Shown: positions 11,481-21,446 of the stretch, one piece after another
How the letters are laid out: every line of letters begins with the position of its first letter
Position numbering within the stretch: position 1 is the stretch's first letter
Assembly: GCA_000827205.1 (NCBI GenBank)
Contig: KN832579.1
Coordinates: 17,092-81,091, forward strand
Direction: 5' to 3'
DNA length: 64,000 nt
Source: Plicaturopsis crispa FD-325 SS-3
Lineage: Eukaryota; Basidiomycota; Agaricomycetes; Amylocorticiales; Amylocorticiaceae
Notes under the pieces: model-generated
The model's input: only the letters and a program-made list of their open reading frames with translations
Told to the model about the DNA's origin: nothing
Database searches by the model: none
Made by a program: the position numbers and the translations under genes

Positions 11481-13079
11481 ATGGACTTTAACATCGAGGA
11501 CGCCGTGCGAGAAGCAATAGAGAAGGCGGACGCGCGGGACGCCTTGGGTGAAGGGGACTGCGAGGGCGCAGGGGTAGACTCGGAATCTCGGCCCTCGACG
11601 CCGTGGCAGGCTGCGGTCGGCTTTCCCGGCGCGACGCCTCCCCCCACACGCGTGCAGTCTCCTGCCCCCCTCTCCCCTCTTTCTCCTTTAACCCCACTCC
11701 CACCTGGGTTTGGCCAGTCCCCTGCACCTCTCGAGGATATCCCTCCGCTCGATCTACCTCCTACGGCCATGCCTCCCACACAAGAAACATCCACCGTTGA
11801 GGAGCACAAGAGGGCTGGCGCCCGCAACCGCCGCCGTATCAAAAGGCAGAAGGCGAAGGCCACGCAGGATCCCCATACCTACAAAGTTCGCTCGTCGTTG
11901 TCAAAAAACCACACTATCACCCGCGCCTGGAAAGTGGCATTCTCAGCAACCAAGCTTCATATCGCGAAAGGGGCGTTCATTGGGCGTCGTGTGCCGGAGG
12001 GTAGACAGAGCGCCTATACATTGCCGGAGCTGAAGAAGCAGGGGTTTGAGGTGCACGCGTGGAACGGGACGTGCGTGCAATGGTCTATGCATCTGCGTCA
12101 TCCCCAGCTAATCGTGTTGTCATTTTTTTAGGGCCGCAGAGGTCTTTGTTGATGAGGACGGCGCAATCATCCTAGCGCTCCCCGGCCGCCCCGATGAACC
12201 CACTTGGAATGGCGACGCCGACGACGCCGCAGAAACGGTGCGCGGGTTAGGGCATCGCGTCCACGCGGACGATGCTCACCGCAGAGGGGAGTTCAAGGCG
12301 GTGGCTGTGGGCGTGTCATACGGGGGTGGCCAGGCGGTGCGTGGATGCCTCGCGTAGTTTTCACTCTTTCACTGACACGTTCTGCATTAGGCGCCTGGGA
12401 ACTTAACGCAAAGCAAAGCAAATCAGCGCGTATTGCAGGAGCTCATGGGCAGGGCGTCCATCAAGAGGATTGTGGGGTTTCAAAGCAGTACGTTCATGCC
12501 CCTTCATTGTCGCGAAGGCCTACTGACGGGGCGCTAGGCGCCCTGGCCTTCTACGGCCCCAAAATCTATCAGGACATCTCCGAAAATATTGAGAAACTGC
12601 ACAAGCGCCACCCCCACCTCCGCCGCAACTTCACAAACAGCATATACCCCACCCTCACTGTCAACTTCGGCCCGCAAACGGTCTGCTTCGACCACACAGA
12701 TTCGGGCAATGGGCCCGTCTACTGGTGTGCCGTCACCAGCGGCGGGCGCTTCAACCCGAAGCTGGGGGGCCACCTTGTCCTGTTCGACTTGAAGTTGATC
12801 ATCGAATTCCCGCCGGGCTCCACGATCCTCCTTCCTTCGGGCAGCCTGCGCCATGGTAACATCGCGATCCAGCCTGATGAATGGAGGATCTCCCTGACGC
12901 AGTATTGCCCTGGAGGCCTGACACGCTGGGTCCGGTATGGGTTCCAAACCGCAGAGGCACTGGGGAAAGCCGGCGTCGCGAGAATAGTTGGCGACGGCCA
13001 AAAGAGATGGCGCCGCGCTCTCCGGAAGTTCTCGAAAATTGACGAGCTGCAGCAGGATCGGGAGCGTGTATTTTCATAA
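11481..13079 (+). CDS. TET/JBP family Fe(II)/2-oxoglutarate dioxygenase, 477 aa
   Basis: Four exons (11481-12070, 12132-12336, 12391-12487, 12538-13079) give 477 aa. The N-terminal half is Pro-rich, then basic (AGARNRRRIKRQKAKA). The C-terminal half is a double-stranded beta-helix dioxygenase. It has an LTVNFGPQTVCFDHTDSGN segment with the HxD iron ligands (H and D in DHTDS), a PPGSTILLPSGSLRHGN segment with the distal iron-binding His, and an Arg-containing ISLTQYCPGGLTRW segment expected to hold 2-oxoglutarate. All key residues are present. Members of this family oxidise 5-methylcytosine (TET) or thymine (JBP) in DNA; fungal members act on 5-methylcytosine. It sits next to the KDZ transposase, the arrangement known from basidiomycetes, so it may relieve methylation silencing of the element. 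That role is inference. Confidence 0.88.
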
Positions 13080-13285
13080 TTCGTCTTTGTTGTCTTGCTT
13101 TGCCATGTACCATCCGTCTTGTATATTGCCCTCTTTCTTGCTGAAATCTAGTGCATTCTCGGATGCTTTTCGCGGGCGCCGCAAAAAGACGTCGCAGTCT
13201 ATCCCCGGGTGAAACGCGAGTTTGTTGATTCCAGTCGCGTAGCTGAGCACCGAGGCTCGGCAAAAACTTGTACAGCGTCCACACA

Positions 13286-16200
13286 ATGGGCAGGAAAAGT
13301 CGAAAAAAAAACCCCCCTCCTGCATTTCACATCCACGAGCCCGCTCGCCCTGCGGTGTCTCAGATTGTGTCGGTCTCGTCCTCCTCTCGGCGCATACATA
13401 TTATCACGAATCAAATTGCTCTCCCACCGCCTCAGCCTGTGGACCCGGTCGTCACACCCCCCTCAATGCCATGGTTTGATTTTACGTCCGACAATTACGA
13501 CGACCCTCGTACAGAGGGCATTGGAGCGGAGGATATCGCAGGCGTCGAGGTCTGCACAAAGACCCATGCAAAGCGATACCAAAACTCCGTAAGTTTTTTC
13601 AAGTTCGCAGACATACGTGGGGCCTGACGTGAATTTTTCTCAGGACGAACCCCTGCGCACGTACATGCCCTTCCGCGATGAATACGCGTTAGAGCTGTTG
13701 CGCCTCGAAGGGCGGGGGGATTTTGCAGAGGATGCAGGGTGCGCCGACTGTAAAGCCGCCTCACCCTGTTTTCGCTGCCGGGATTGCGGGCGCGGGGTCC
13801 TCTTGTGCAAACCCTGCATCATAGAGCGCCACCGCTGCCTTCCGCTGCATATAGTGGAGGTGTGTCAATTACGCCCTTTCTTAATGCTACCTTTCATGCT
13901 GATTTTCCCTAGGGATGGGTGGGCGGTTTCTTTCGCCGTGTGAGCCTTCGCGACTTAGGGTTGCGTGTCCAATTCGGCCACAGCGGGGGCGAAGTGTGCA
14001 TGCACAAGCAGGCTGGCCACCAAAACTTTGTGGTCATCCACGTGAATGGCATCCATCGCGTTGCGGTGGACTTTTGCGGGTGCAAGGTCGGCTTTGACCG
14101 GTTTCGCCAGGTTCTTCGTATGAGCTGGTGGCCGGCAACACCTTTGGAGCCGCAGAGCTGTGCTACCATGGAGCTCCTGCGGCTTTTTCATATCATGAAC
14201 TTGCAAGGACGAATCAACGCATTCGACTTTTACAAAGGTCTTGAAGCCATGTCTGACCCGAGCAAGCTGTATCCTTTACCGGTGCGTACCTTTTTTGTTC
14301 TTCTCGACTGTCGGGGTGTCTGAGGAATGCCGATTTTAGGATCGTCGGCAGGCTTTAATGATTATGATTAGGGAGTGGCGCAATATTGTGATGCTCAAAC
14401 GTGCAGGGCGGTTTCATCAGGGAGGGGCGGCGGGTACCGGCGTGGGCGAGCTAGCGCTCAAGTGTAGAGTGTGCCCCGAGCCCGGGGTTAATCTGCCGGT
14501 TGATTGGGAAAGTATGCCACAGAAGGACCGGTACGTTTGTTGCACTATATGTCCATCCATTTGGCTAACGTTGATTCAGCTACCTCATCCGGACCACCTT
14601 GCACGAGGACGCCAACTTCCGACTTTCTAACAAAGCGCGTGCTAACGGTCACCGCGACCCCGTTCTAGGCCCGGGTTGGGCGTTCCTTGTGGAGAGAACA
14701 ATGTATACCGACCACCTCAAGCGCTACGTTCACCAGGATGAGGTGATTTTTTCGCTTGTCAGTGGTTGCCACTACTGAAGCATATGATCCTCGTAGATCG
14801 GTACCTGTTCTGGATTTGCCGCGATGATCCTCGCCAACCTCAAGCGAAAAAAGGGTGTAGTATCGACGGGGGTGGGTGGTGTAATGTGCGACGACGAGTT
14901 CTGGCGTGCACAAGGGGTGGGGGATCTGCAAAAGGGCGAAAGGTGCACAATCCGTCTCCGTTACCAGGCGTTCGCTAACGTTCCCATTAAGGTTTGCAAA
15001 TATGGACTATTTGTTTTTCTCGGCCGCGAAAGGCGTCAAGACCCCGCTCCTCGTTACCTACGACATTGCATGCCAGTGGGGGCGTAATCTATGGACGCGA
15101 GCACCTAGCATGCCCTCACACCTCACACCATCCTTCGACCGGTCTCTAGTCACCCTGAAGGTCCCCAAGATGCATTTGCACGGTCACGAAGACAAGTGCC
15201 AAGCCCCGTTCTCGCTCAACTACACCCCAGGTGCGGGTCTCAAGGACGGGGAGGGTATCGAGCGCGGGTGGGCATCGATTAACGGCGCATCGAAGAGCAC
15301 CAAGGAAATGGGGCCTGGTGCCAGAAGCGACACCCTCGACGACTTCTTTCAATACGATAATTACAAGAAGTTGACCGGCCTTGGTGAGTTTTCTCATAAC
15401 CGTTCGAGCGTAACTTACACGCGCTTTGGTGGTAGGGGATCGTCTCCTTCGACGCCTTCTAGAGGCCATACCGGAGGCAATCTCGCGCCTTGAAGAATTC
15501 GAGGCATTCGACAAGATGCTTCGCGAGCATCGACCGCGGGAGGTGGAGGATTGGGTGCGGATGGTGGAGGAATGGGAGGAGGACCACGATCTGCCATGCC
15601 CGTATACGCTGGCACGTTCTAGTAAGTCTTCTTGAGTTCTTATACCCTGATGCGCGCTAATGTGTGGAGCCAGCGCTCACCATCGCGGACGTTCGCCTAC
15701 AACTGGCAAAGGAAGAGCAAGCAAAAGCGGAGAAAGGGGAGGTTGGGCTACACGAGACAACGCCAAGTGCGTTCGTTATGCTGGGTCTGGAGATAGAGGC
15801 GGCGCAGTGCGTGGCTTTTTCGTACATCTTTGCTTGTTCTGACATACCCTAGGCTGGCGCTACGCCGGGACGTGAAATCCAAAATCCGATTGACGTCGCT
15901 ACAAGACACCTCGATATACGAACGCCGCACCGCCCTACATAAGAAGATCCGGAGGTTCCTCGTACTGCAACAGGTGTACATGCCGCGCTTGCCCGCCGTC
16001 CTGCCCGCAACCGTTCCGACGCCTCAAGACGGGGGTGGTGCAATTATGGACGCCGAGAACGTTGACATTCACATGCCCTCCTCCCTTGACGACGCCCCTC
16101 GTACGGCTGCATGCGCCGCTGGCCTAGCAGATATCGAAGAACGTCTCAGGTTTGCGGAGAGCATCGAAACTCTGGAAGAGCTCCGCCGCCACCTTCGAAC

Positions 16201-17101
16201 CCGCACCTACATGAATCGGTTCAAGATCAAGAACGTCACGGGGGTGAGGGCGAATACCCGTGCTAGGGTATCTCAAGGCTCTGTCGATGAGCAGACGTTC
16301 CAGTGCAAGATTCGGTACCAGCAGTCGCGTGCAGCATATCTTCGACTACATGGCCCAGGACCCTGGGAGAAGGAGCTGCAAGTACTCAAAGATGAAGACG
16401 TGCGGGGCCTCAACGAGCGGGCGCTCACGCAGCAGGAGATAGACGACAGGGACCGGATTCGGAGGCTTGGGGGGCTCGACGAAGAGGACGGGGCCGACCT
16501 CGAAGCCGAAAATCTACGGGGTGTGGTCATGGAGACACCTGCGCAGGCTGGCGAGTCGCGGCGCACCGTCTCTTGGCTATGGATGTCGGGTGCTTCGTGC
16601 GAGGACGAAACGGATCCCCGCATGCATGAAGGTAAGCCATGATGCAAATGAAATTCGTCGATCTAACGGTTTGTTGCAGCGCTGCGAGTCGAATGGGCCA
16701 AGACGAGAGCGCGATCACATCGATGGACGGAGGAGGTCCACATCGTCCTCGAGAAGATGCGTCGTGTGATAGCCTACGGGACGTGGCAGGCAGAATGGTG
16801 GCGACACCTAGCACGCGACCTGGACGACACCACCCGCCCACTCGAAATCCTGCGCGGTACTGCACTGTCAGGGAAATACGGCGAATTCGGCGACGCAAGC
16901 ATGCGGGAAGGGTTTGTCGCGTTTGCCCTCGAGCACGCAGCAATCGAGGACGCCAGGAATCGGTTCTTCGAGAACAAATGGGCGGGCGCTATCTATCGTG
17001 CGCGTACCTCGGTGCTAGGTGAGGATCTTCCGATGCCGGCGATGGAGGTGAGAAGGCAGCCGATTGTGCTGGAAATCGAGGATACCGATGATTTCGACTG
17101 A
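13286..17101 (+). CDS. KDZ transposase with CxC2-type cysteine cluster, 1,099 aa, intact
   Basis: Eleven exons (13286-13588, 13644-13859, 13913-14281, 14340-14530, 14580-14742, 14797-14942, 14992-15383, 15436-15621, 15674-15806, 15853-16631, 16680-17101) sum to exactly 1,100 codons. A Cys cluster near residues 130-165 (CADCKAASPCFRCRDCG, then CKPC) matches the CxC2 domain linked to KDZ transposases. The RNase-H-fold core shows EDANFRLSNK, GVGDLQKGER, YDIACQW, PKMHLHGHEDKCQ and DGEGIERGWASIN with TKEMGPGAR. The Asp of EDANF, the Asp of YDIACQW and the Glu of GIERGW are the likely catalytic triad. The C-terminal third is helical and charged. With an uninterrupted frame and recognisable element ends, it could be active. 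Last gene on the plus strand of the element. Confidence 0.92.
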
Positions 17102-17390
17102 TTTTGGTTTCGGTGCATGCCGCGGATCTTGCTGATGCCTCGGTGTTTACTTTTTTGTGTCATCCATCTATTGCGGGCGTTTCGTACGATAAAAGTTCAA
17201 ATTGTATTGTAGTGTAAAAATCCTTGGACCCTGACCCTCTGGGGTTCAACACTGGTGGCTGAGGAAACCTTTTGTTATGTAAATTGCCTTGAGGTTTGAG
17301 GGTCACGTGAATGAGCGGGTGGCTTCAGCCACTCAGCGGAAATCGCCTGTTTGCCGGCCATGTACAATTCAATGCGAAATAAGCAGGACT

Positions 17391-17460
17391 GGCAGTGGCC
17401 GCATACATTGTAATGCATAGGTGGCCATGGCCGCATACATTACAATAGTCCTACATGGAC
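17391..17460. repeat. Right terminal inverted repeat of KDZ element
   Basis: Contains ggccgcatacattgtaatg and a second ggccgcatacattacaat about 30 bp further on. Its reverse complement matches the left end from the outer GTCC..TGTAG inward. The gene-free 290 bp before it is the transposase 3' flank. Confidence 0.6.
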
Positions 17461-18340
17461 GCCTGGGTGGGGGCGTCGTCGAGGACGCGCGCGGGCGCGG
17501 ATGTCATCGAGGACGTGCGCGGGCGTCGTTGAGGACCTGCACGGGCACCCATACAGAGTGTGGGCGTGCAGGCGTGGGCCTCGTCGAGAACGTGCGTGGG
17601 CGTGGGCCTCGTCGAGGACGCGCGCGGGCATGGGTGTCATCGAGGACGCACGCGGGCGTAGGCGTCATTGAGGACGTGCGCGGGCGTAGGCGTCACGCGG
17701 ACGTGCGCGGGTGTGGGCGTTGTCGAGGACGACGTGCGCGGGCGCGGCCGTCGCTGTTGCGCGTGCAGGCGTGGCGTTGTCGAGGACGTGTGCAGGCGCG
17801 GGCGTCGTTTGAGAATGTGCGCGGGTGGGGGCGTCGTCGAGGACGCGCGCGGGCGCGGGTGTCATCGAGGACGTGCGCAGGTGCAGCCGTTGCAGTTGCG
17901 CGTGCAGGCGCGGTGTCGTCGAGGACGTGCGCGGCGTGGGCCTCGTCGAGGACGTGCGTGGGCGTGGGCCTCGTCGAGGATGTGCACGGGCGCCCGACCA
18001 GAGTGTGGGCATGCAGGTGTTGCACTGACGCGGTGCGGCCGTCGCTCTTGCGCGTGCAGGCGCGGCGTCGTCGAGCACATGCGCGGGCATGGGTGTCGTT
18101 TAAGACGTGCGCGGGTGTGGGTGTCGTCGAGGACGTGCACAGGTGCCCGTCCAGAGTGTGGGCGTGCAGGCGCCTTGGCGTCGTCGAAAACTCGCACAGG
18201 TGTGGGAGTTGTCGAGGATGTGCGCGGGCGTGGGCGTCGTCGAGGACGTGCGCGGGTGTGGGCGTCGTCGAGGATGTGCACGGGCACCCATCCACAATGC
18301 ACGGGTGGGTGTGCTCACGCATGTGTAGCGCGAGCTGGGT
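17461..18340. repeat. GC-rich minisatellite, about 28-bp unit
   Basis: Tandem variants of gtgggcgtcgtcgaggacgt plus gcgcggg, roughly 28 bp per unit, repeated across about 0.9 kb. An intercalated longer unit carries cagagtgtgggcgtgcagg. It resembles 3420-4193 in the same orientation. Base composition leaves all frames nearly stop-free. Confidence 0.8.
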
Positions 18341-19209
18341 GCATTAGTTATGGAAGATCTGGGAAAACAAAGGCATTTTTACTCACCTGTTCCAAAACCT
18401 CTTCGCAGACGCCCGCTACCCCAAGTTCGTCCCTCGCTCTGCGGACGCGGACGGTTGTGGAAAACAGCAAAGACGCAAGATAAGATGAAACAATGGACTT
18501 GTGGAAATTCGACGAGAGTCGACGCGCGGGAAATTAGCGTGGGAATGATTGCAGGACTCTGCACATTGATGCCACGTCAATTTTTCATTCTTTGCTTTAC
18601 TCTCAACGTTCATGCTCATTGTCTTGGACGACGACAAGTGACTCCCTACTCACCATCCTCAGCTTAGGAGTCAGGACTGGGGTGATCCTATTTCATTCCA
18701 TTCAAGGTGAGTACCATTATCTTTCTTTGTTGTTGAAAACATGCTCACAAGCTACCGCCATGTTCGCGTCGCGCCGTGTATTGTGGAGTGCGCGCTCGTT
18801 GCCGGTGCCCTTTTATAAACGCCCCTCCCAAATGCTGACGCTCATGCCAGCTTCAAGTGTCCCACCACCAGCACTCTTGTGGGTAGCTGGGCAACATGAG
18901 CTGCGACGCCGGGGCGCTGCTACTTGTCTGGTGGTAAGTGTACTCCCCCCTCTCTACTCTCTCTCTCTCAATTCCTAATTTTTTTCCTTATCCCCTCAGG
19001 GCGTAGCTCGGACCTATCTTACTGACATTATGTTGTATGTGTCGCCCCATATAGGCAAAAACCATCTTCGCGTCGCGTGCGGTGGGACGCCGAAGGCTCG
19101 GTGAGTTGTGGAACCTATTTGCAAGGATAATGTGCTAACCACCCTGTGTTTGCTGTTTGTGAGGGTAGGAATCATACTGGTCATGATTGCATTATGTGGG
19201 CTATAATAG
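18341..19209. other. Gene-free stretch between minisatellite and AT-rich repeat
   Basis: Several potential GT...AG pairs occur, but no frame gives a recognisable protein. Confidence 0.35.
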
Positions 19210-19510
19210 TAGACTAGTACTTGTATTAAATTAGCACAAATAAATCGATTTTGAACCTACCTCTATATGTGCAATTAGAGCTGTTATAGCTATTATAGCA
19301 AGGGAAAATGCTGTAAAATCACTGGAATCTAGTGTAACTATACGAGCTATAATAGCACAACACCCAAAAGGTGCCATCTATCCGGTGCTATATAGTTGGC
19401 GCCTACCTATAGTGTCTATGTGAACTATATGAGCTATATAGCAACTTAGGGTAATTTAGAGCAACTTATAGCAACTTTGGAACCAGTTTGATTTTCCTGA
19501 TGCTGTTGCC
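19210..19510. repeat. AT-rich 'gctata'-word repeat, copy 2
   Basis: Direct, diverged partner of 20110-20510. Shared landmarks in order are an atcgattttgaa / attgattttgaa segment, clustered gagctata words, and gcaacttatagc with tttggaacc and tttcctgatg at the right end. Confidence 0.6.
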
Positions 19511-20109
19511 TCCCCTCCACAAACGCCCTGCTGCAGGCACTCTAGCACGTCGTTGCTGTGCTTTGACGCGCTGCCGCAGGACAGTATCCCGGCTGCTCGT
19601 GCCATCCTGCTGCACTTTTGCTGCACAGATGCCCAGGCCCAGGCCGCATACCTGGTGTGTGACGGTTCATGCACACCCTCTCCCCCTTCTCATTTACAGG
19701 TGCTAATTCAGCTCCGGTGTTGTGCTGCGCAGGAGGGGCTCATGGCGGGAAGCCTGAAAAATTTCAAGTCACAACGCGGTAAGCCCCCTCTTCACCACTT
19801 GCTCACGCCATTTGACACATGCCCCGCGTACTACAGAAGCACCGCCAACATGTCCTGCGCACATGCACTCGCGTGTCGTCTTGCGCATTCACCAGCACAT
19901 CCCCAGGCCGGCCCACTCATTCACACCCAATGCTGTCTTGCACGCTCTCACCCCAACGTTAAGTGAGTTTTTTCTTGTTCTGGCATGTGCTTATGACTGA
20001 CATAACAATGATGTTTTTGTAGGGTATCCATGTCATAGGCCAGTGCATCTGCATATTGGGTAAGCCTCATATCTCCTCTAATGTGGTACTATGCCTGATT
20101 ATATTATAA
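19511..20109. other. Gene-free stretch between two AT-rich repeat copies
   Basis: No supported gene. One short Cys-containing open frame on the plus strand at 19553-19966 has no recognisable motif. Confidence 0.35.
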
Positions 20110-20510
20110 TTTAGATTGAAGGACTTTTATAGAGTGCTAGATTGACAAATGGTCAATTTCTAGCAGTAGCATGTATTTTGTAGCTAGAAGCTAGATTAGC
20201 ACTTGTATCTAGCTAGTGAAATAGATTGATTTTGAATGTTTTTCTTTTCATTTCTGCTATAAGAGTCTATAAGAGCTATCATAGCCTAAGATATTATGCT
20301 AGAAACTCTCTCTTCCATTGTAGCTATATGAGCTATAATGGTAAAGATAGCCAACAATGGCCATATAAAGTGTCTATATAGACAGGACCACTCTAGTGTA
20401 GCTATTGGAACTATAAGAACTATATGGTGCTCTATAGCAACTTATAGCTCTGTATAGCAACCTTGGAACATTTTTATTTTTCCTGATGTTCTTTGCTTAG
20501 TTCAGCCTAA
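20110..20510. repeat. AT-rich 'gctata'-word repeat, copy 3
   Basis: Same order of landmarks as copy 2: attgattttgaatg, gagctatc/gagctataatgg clusters, tgtctatatagac, then gcaacttatagc and cttggaac with tttcctgatg. Diverged, direct orientation, about 0.95 kb downstream of copy 2. Confidence 0.6.
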
Positions 20511-20656
20511 TTTAGAGTAAAGTGGAAGGGTAAATACAATCTGGATTATATGGATACTATACAGATGTTGGAGTAAGCAAGGGATACCCTGTCCTTGTAT
20601 ACAATGCTGCCTAGTTAAACTGTATAACGGTCCCTGAACGATGATATTGACCCTAA

Positions 20657-20730
20657 GGACTGGCAGCTCAGTTGGTTAGAGTGCTGGTATATATAACCGG
20701 AGGTCCCGGGTTCAATCCCTGGTCGGTTCA
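20657..20730 (+). tRNA. tRNA-like gene, anticodon ATA (Tyr by code), possibly a tRNA-derived element
   Basis: 74 nt fold as a complete cloverleaf. The acceptor GGACTGG pairs with TCGGTTC (with G-U pairs). The D arm is GCTC/GAGT. The anticodon stem is CTGGT/ACCGG with loop ATATATA, and the variable loop has 5 nt. The T arm is CCGGG/CCTGG with loop TTCAATC, and the discriminator is A. Internal A and B boxes are present, and a TTTT lies just downstream. No intron is present. The anticodon ATA would read Tyr, but eukaryotic tRNA-Tyr normally uses GTA with an intron, and U at position 37 is odd. A pseudogene or the head of a tRNA-derived SINE is therefore as likely as a working tRNA. Confidence 0.6.
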
Positions 20731-21241
20731 TTACTTTTCACCGCACATGTTCGAGGTCATGGAATCACAGATTCCTACAACAGAATCAAATTCTAGAGTG
20801 CTATATTGCTAGGGGAGACTATAATACCACTATAGAGCACTGTATAGAATGTACGCGGCCTGGGCACTGTACAGTGTTAGATAATCCCGGACCTAGCTAT
20901 GAGCACTGTAACGCTATACAGCACTTGACAGTGCTACCAAGTGCTGGGAAGTTTTGCTGATAGACATACTTGCCTCATCGCACGTAGCTTCAAGACCTTT
21001 GCCAAATACTCAGAATGTGTTAATATCTGTAGAGGGCAGATACATTTGTGTACTGTTGCAAATCACGCACTTATCAGAAATTCATTGGCAATTCTAGCTG
21101 GCCTATAGTCTTTACGTTTCTACCAAACCTCTTACATTCAAGAAATATACACTAATCTTTATTGGCACTTGGCTAAACCTGAACAACGGGACTCGATCCG
21201 AACAACGTTACTTCCAGTAGTAGTTCTTGTGATTATTGTTT
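20731..21241. other. AT-rich gene-free stretch
   Basis: It contains several partial repeats of agcactgta and tatagagcactgtat around 20790-20950. No gene seen. Confidence 0.35.
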
Positions 21242-21446
21242 TCACTCAATAACACAACACACACACAAAACCCAACAATTCTCTTCTCCAAGAACACTCT
21301 TTTTAGCATGCATCATAGAAAGTCCTAATTCTTCTGCCTCTTGTAAGCAGCCCTGATCATGGTATGTCTGTGCTAGATTGCTCATGCTCATCAGAGTCTG
21401 TGGATTATCTTCTCCAAGGGCCATCCTCTTCTCCAAAGACCCTCTT
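21242..21446 (-). pseudogene. Out-of-frame TPR tail of the NLR gene
   Basis: Directly after the stop of the NLR gene, another minus-strand frame continues TPR sequence (LMSMSNLAQTYHDQG, then EEAELGL-like text and KKSVLGEE). This shows the ancestral repeat array was longer. The junction duplicates the KRVFGEE / KRMALGE repeat start, consistent with unequal recombination between repeats. Confidence 0.6.

Larger units (their letters stand above)
4194..17460 (+). mobile_element. KDZ-superfamily DNA transposon with TET/JBP gene, about 13.3 kb
   Basis: The borders are set by an imperfect inverted repeat (4194-4263 against 17391-17460). Inside are five genes whose hand-spliced frames are all open: unknown 726-aa protein (minus), triple RNase H1-N-like protein, basic protein, TET/JBP dioxygenase and KDZ transposase (all plus). 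Association of TET/JBP genes with KDZ (Kyakuja-Dileera-Zisupton) transposons is established in basidiomycetes. The intact transposase and cargo suggest a recent, possibly autonomous copy. GC-rich minisatellite flanks both sides in the same orientation. I could not demonstrate a target-site duplication, so the exact ends may be off by tens of bases. Confidence 0.75.

Noticed and set aside
4186-17470. Target-site duplication of the KDZ element (AGTCC near both ends)
   Set aside because: AGTCC lies at 4193 and 17448, but on the left it is within the inverted repeat and on the right just inside the proposed end, so the copies do not sit at equivalent outer positions.
17461-18340. CRISPR-like array
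   Set aside because: Repeats are contiguous and variable with no unique spacers, and the genome is eukaryotic.
17421-18483. Open frames of up to about 300 codons
   Set aside because: Products of the tandem repeat in every frame on both strands; no domain, no start context, no splicing logic.
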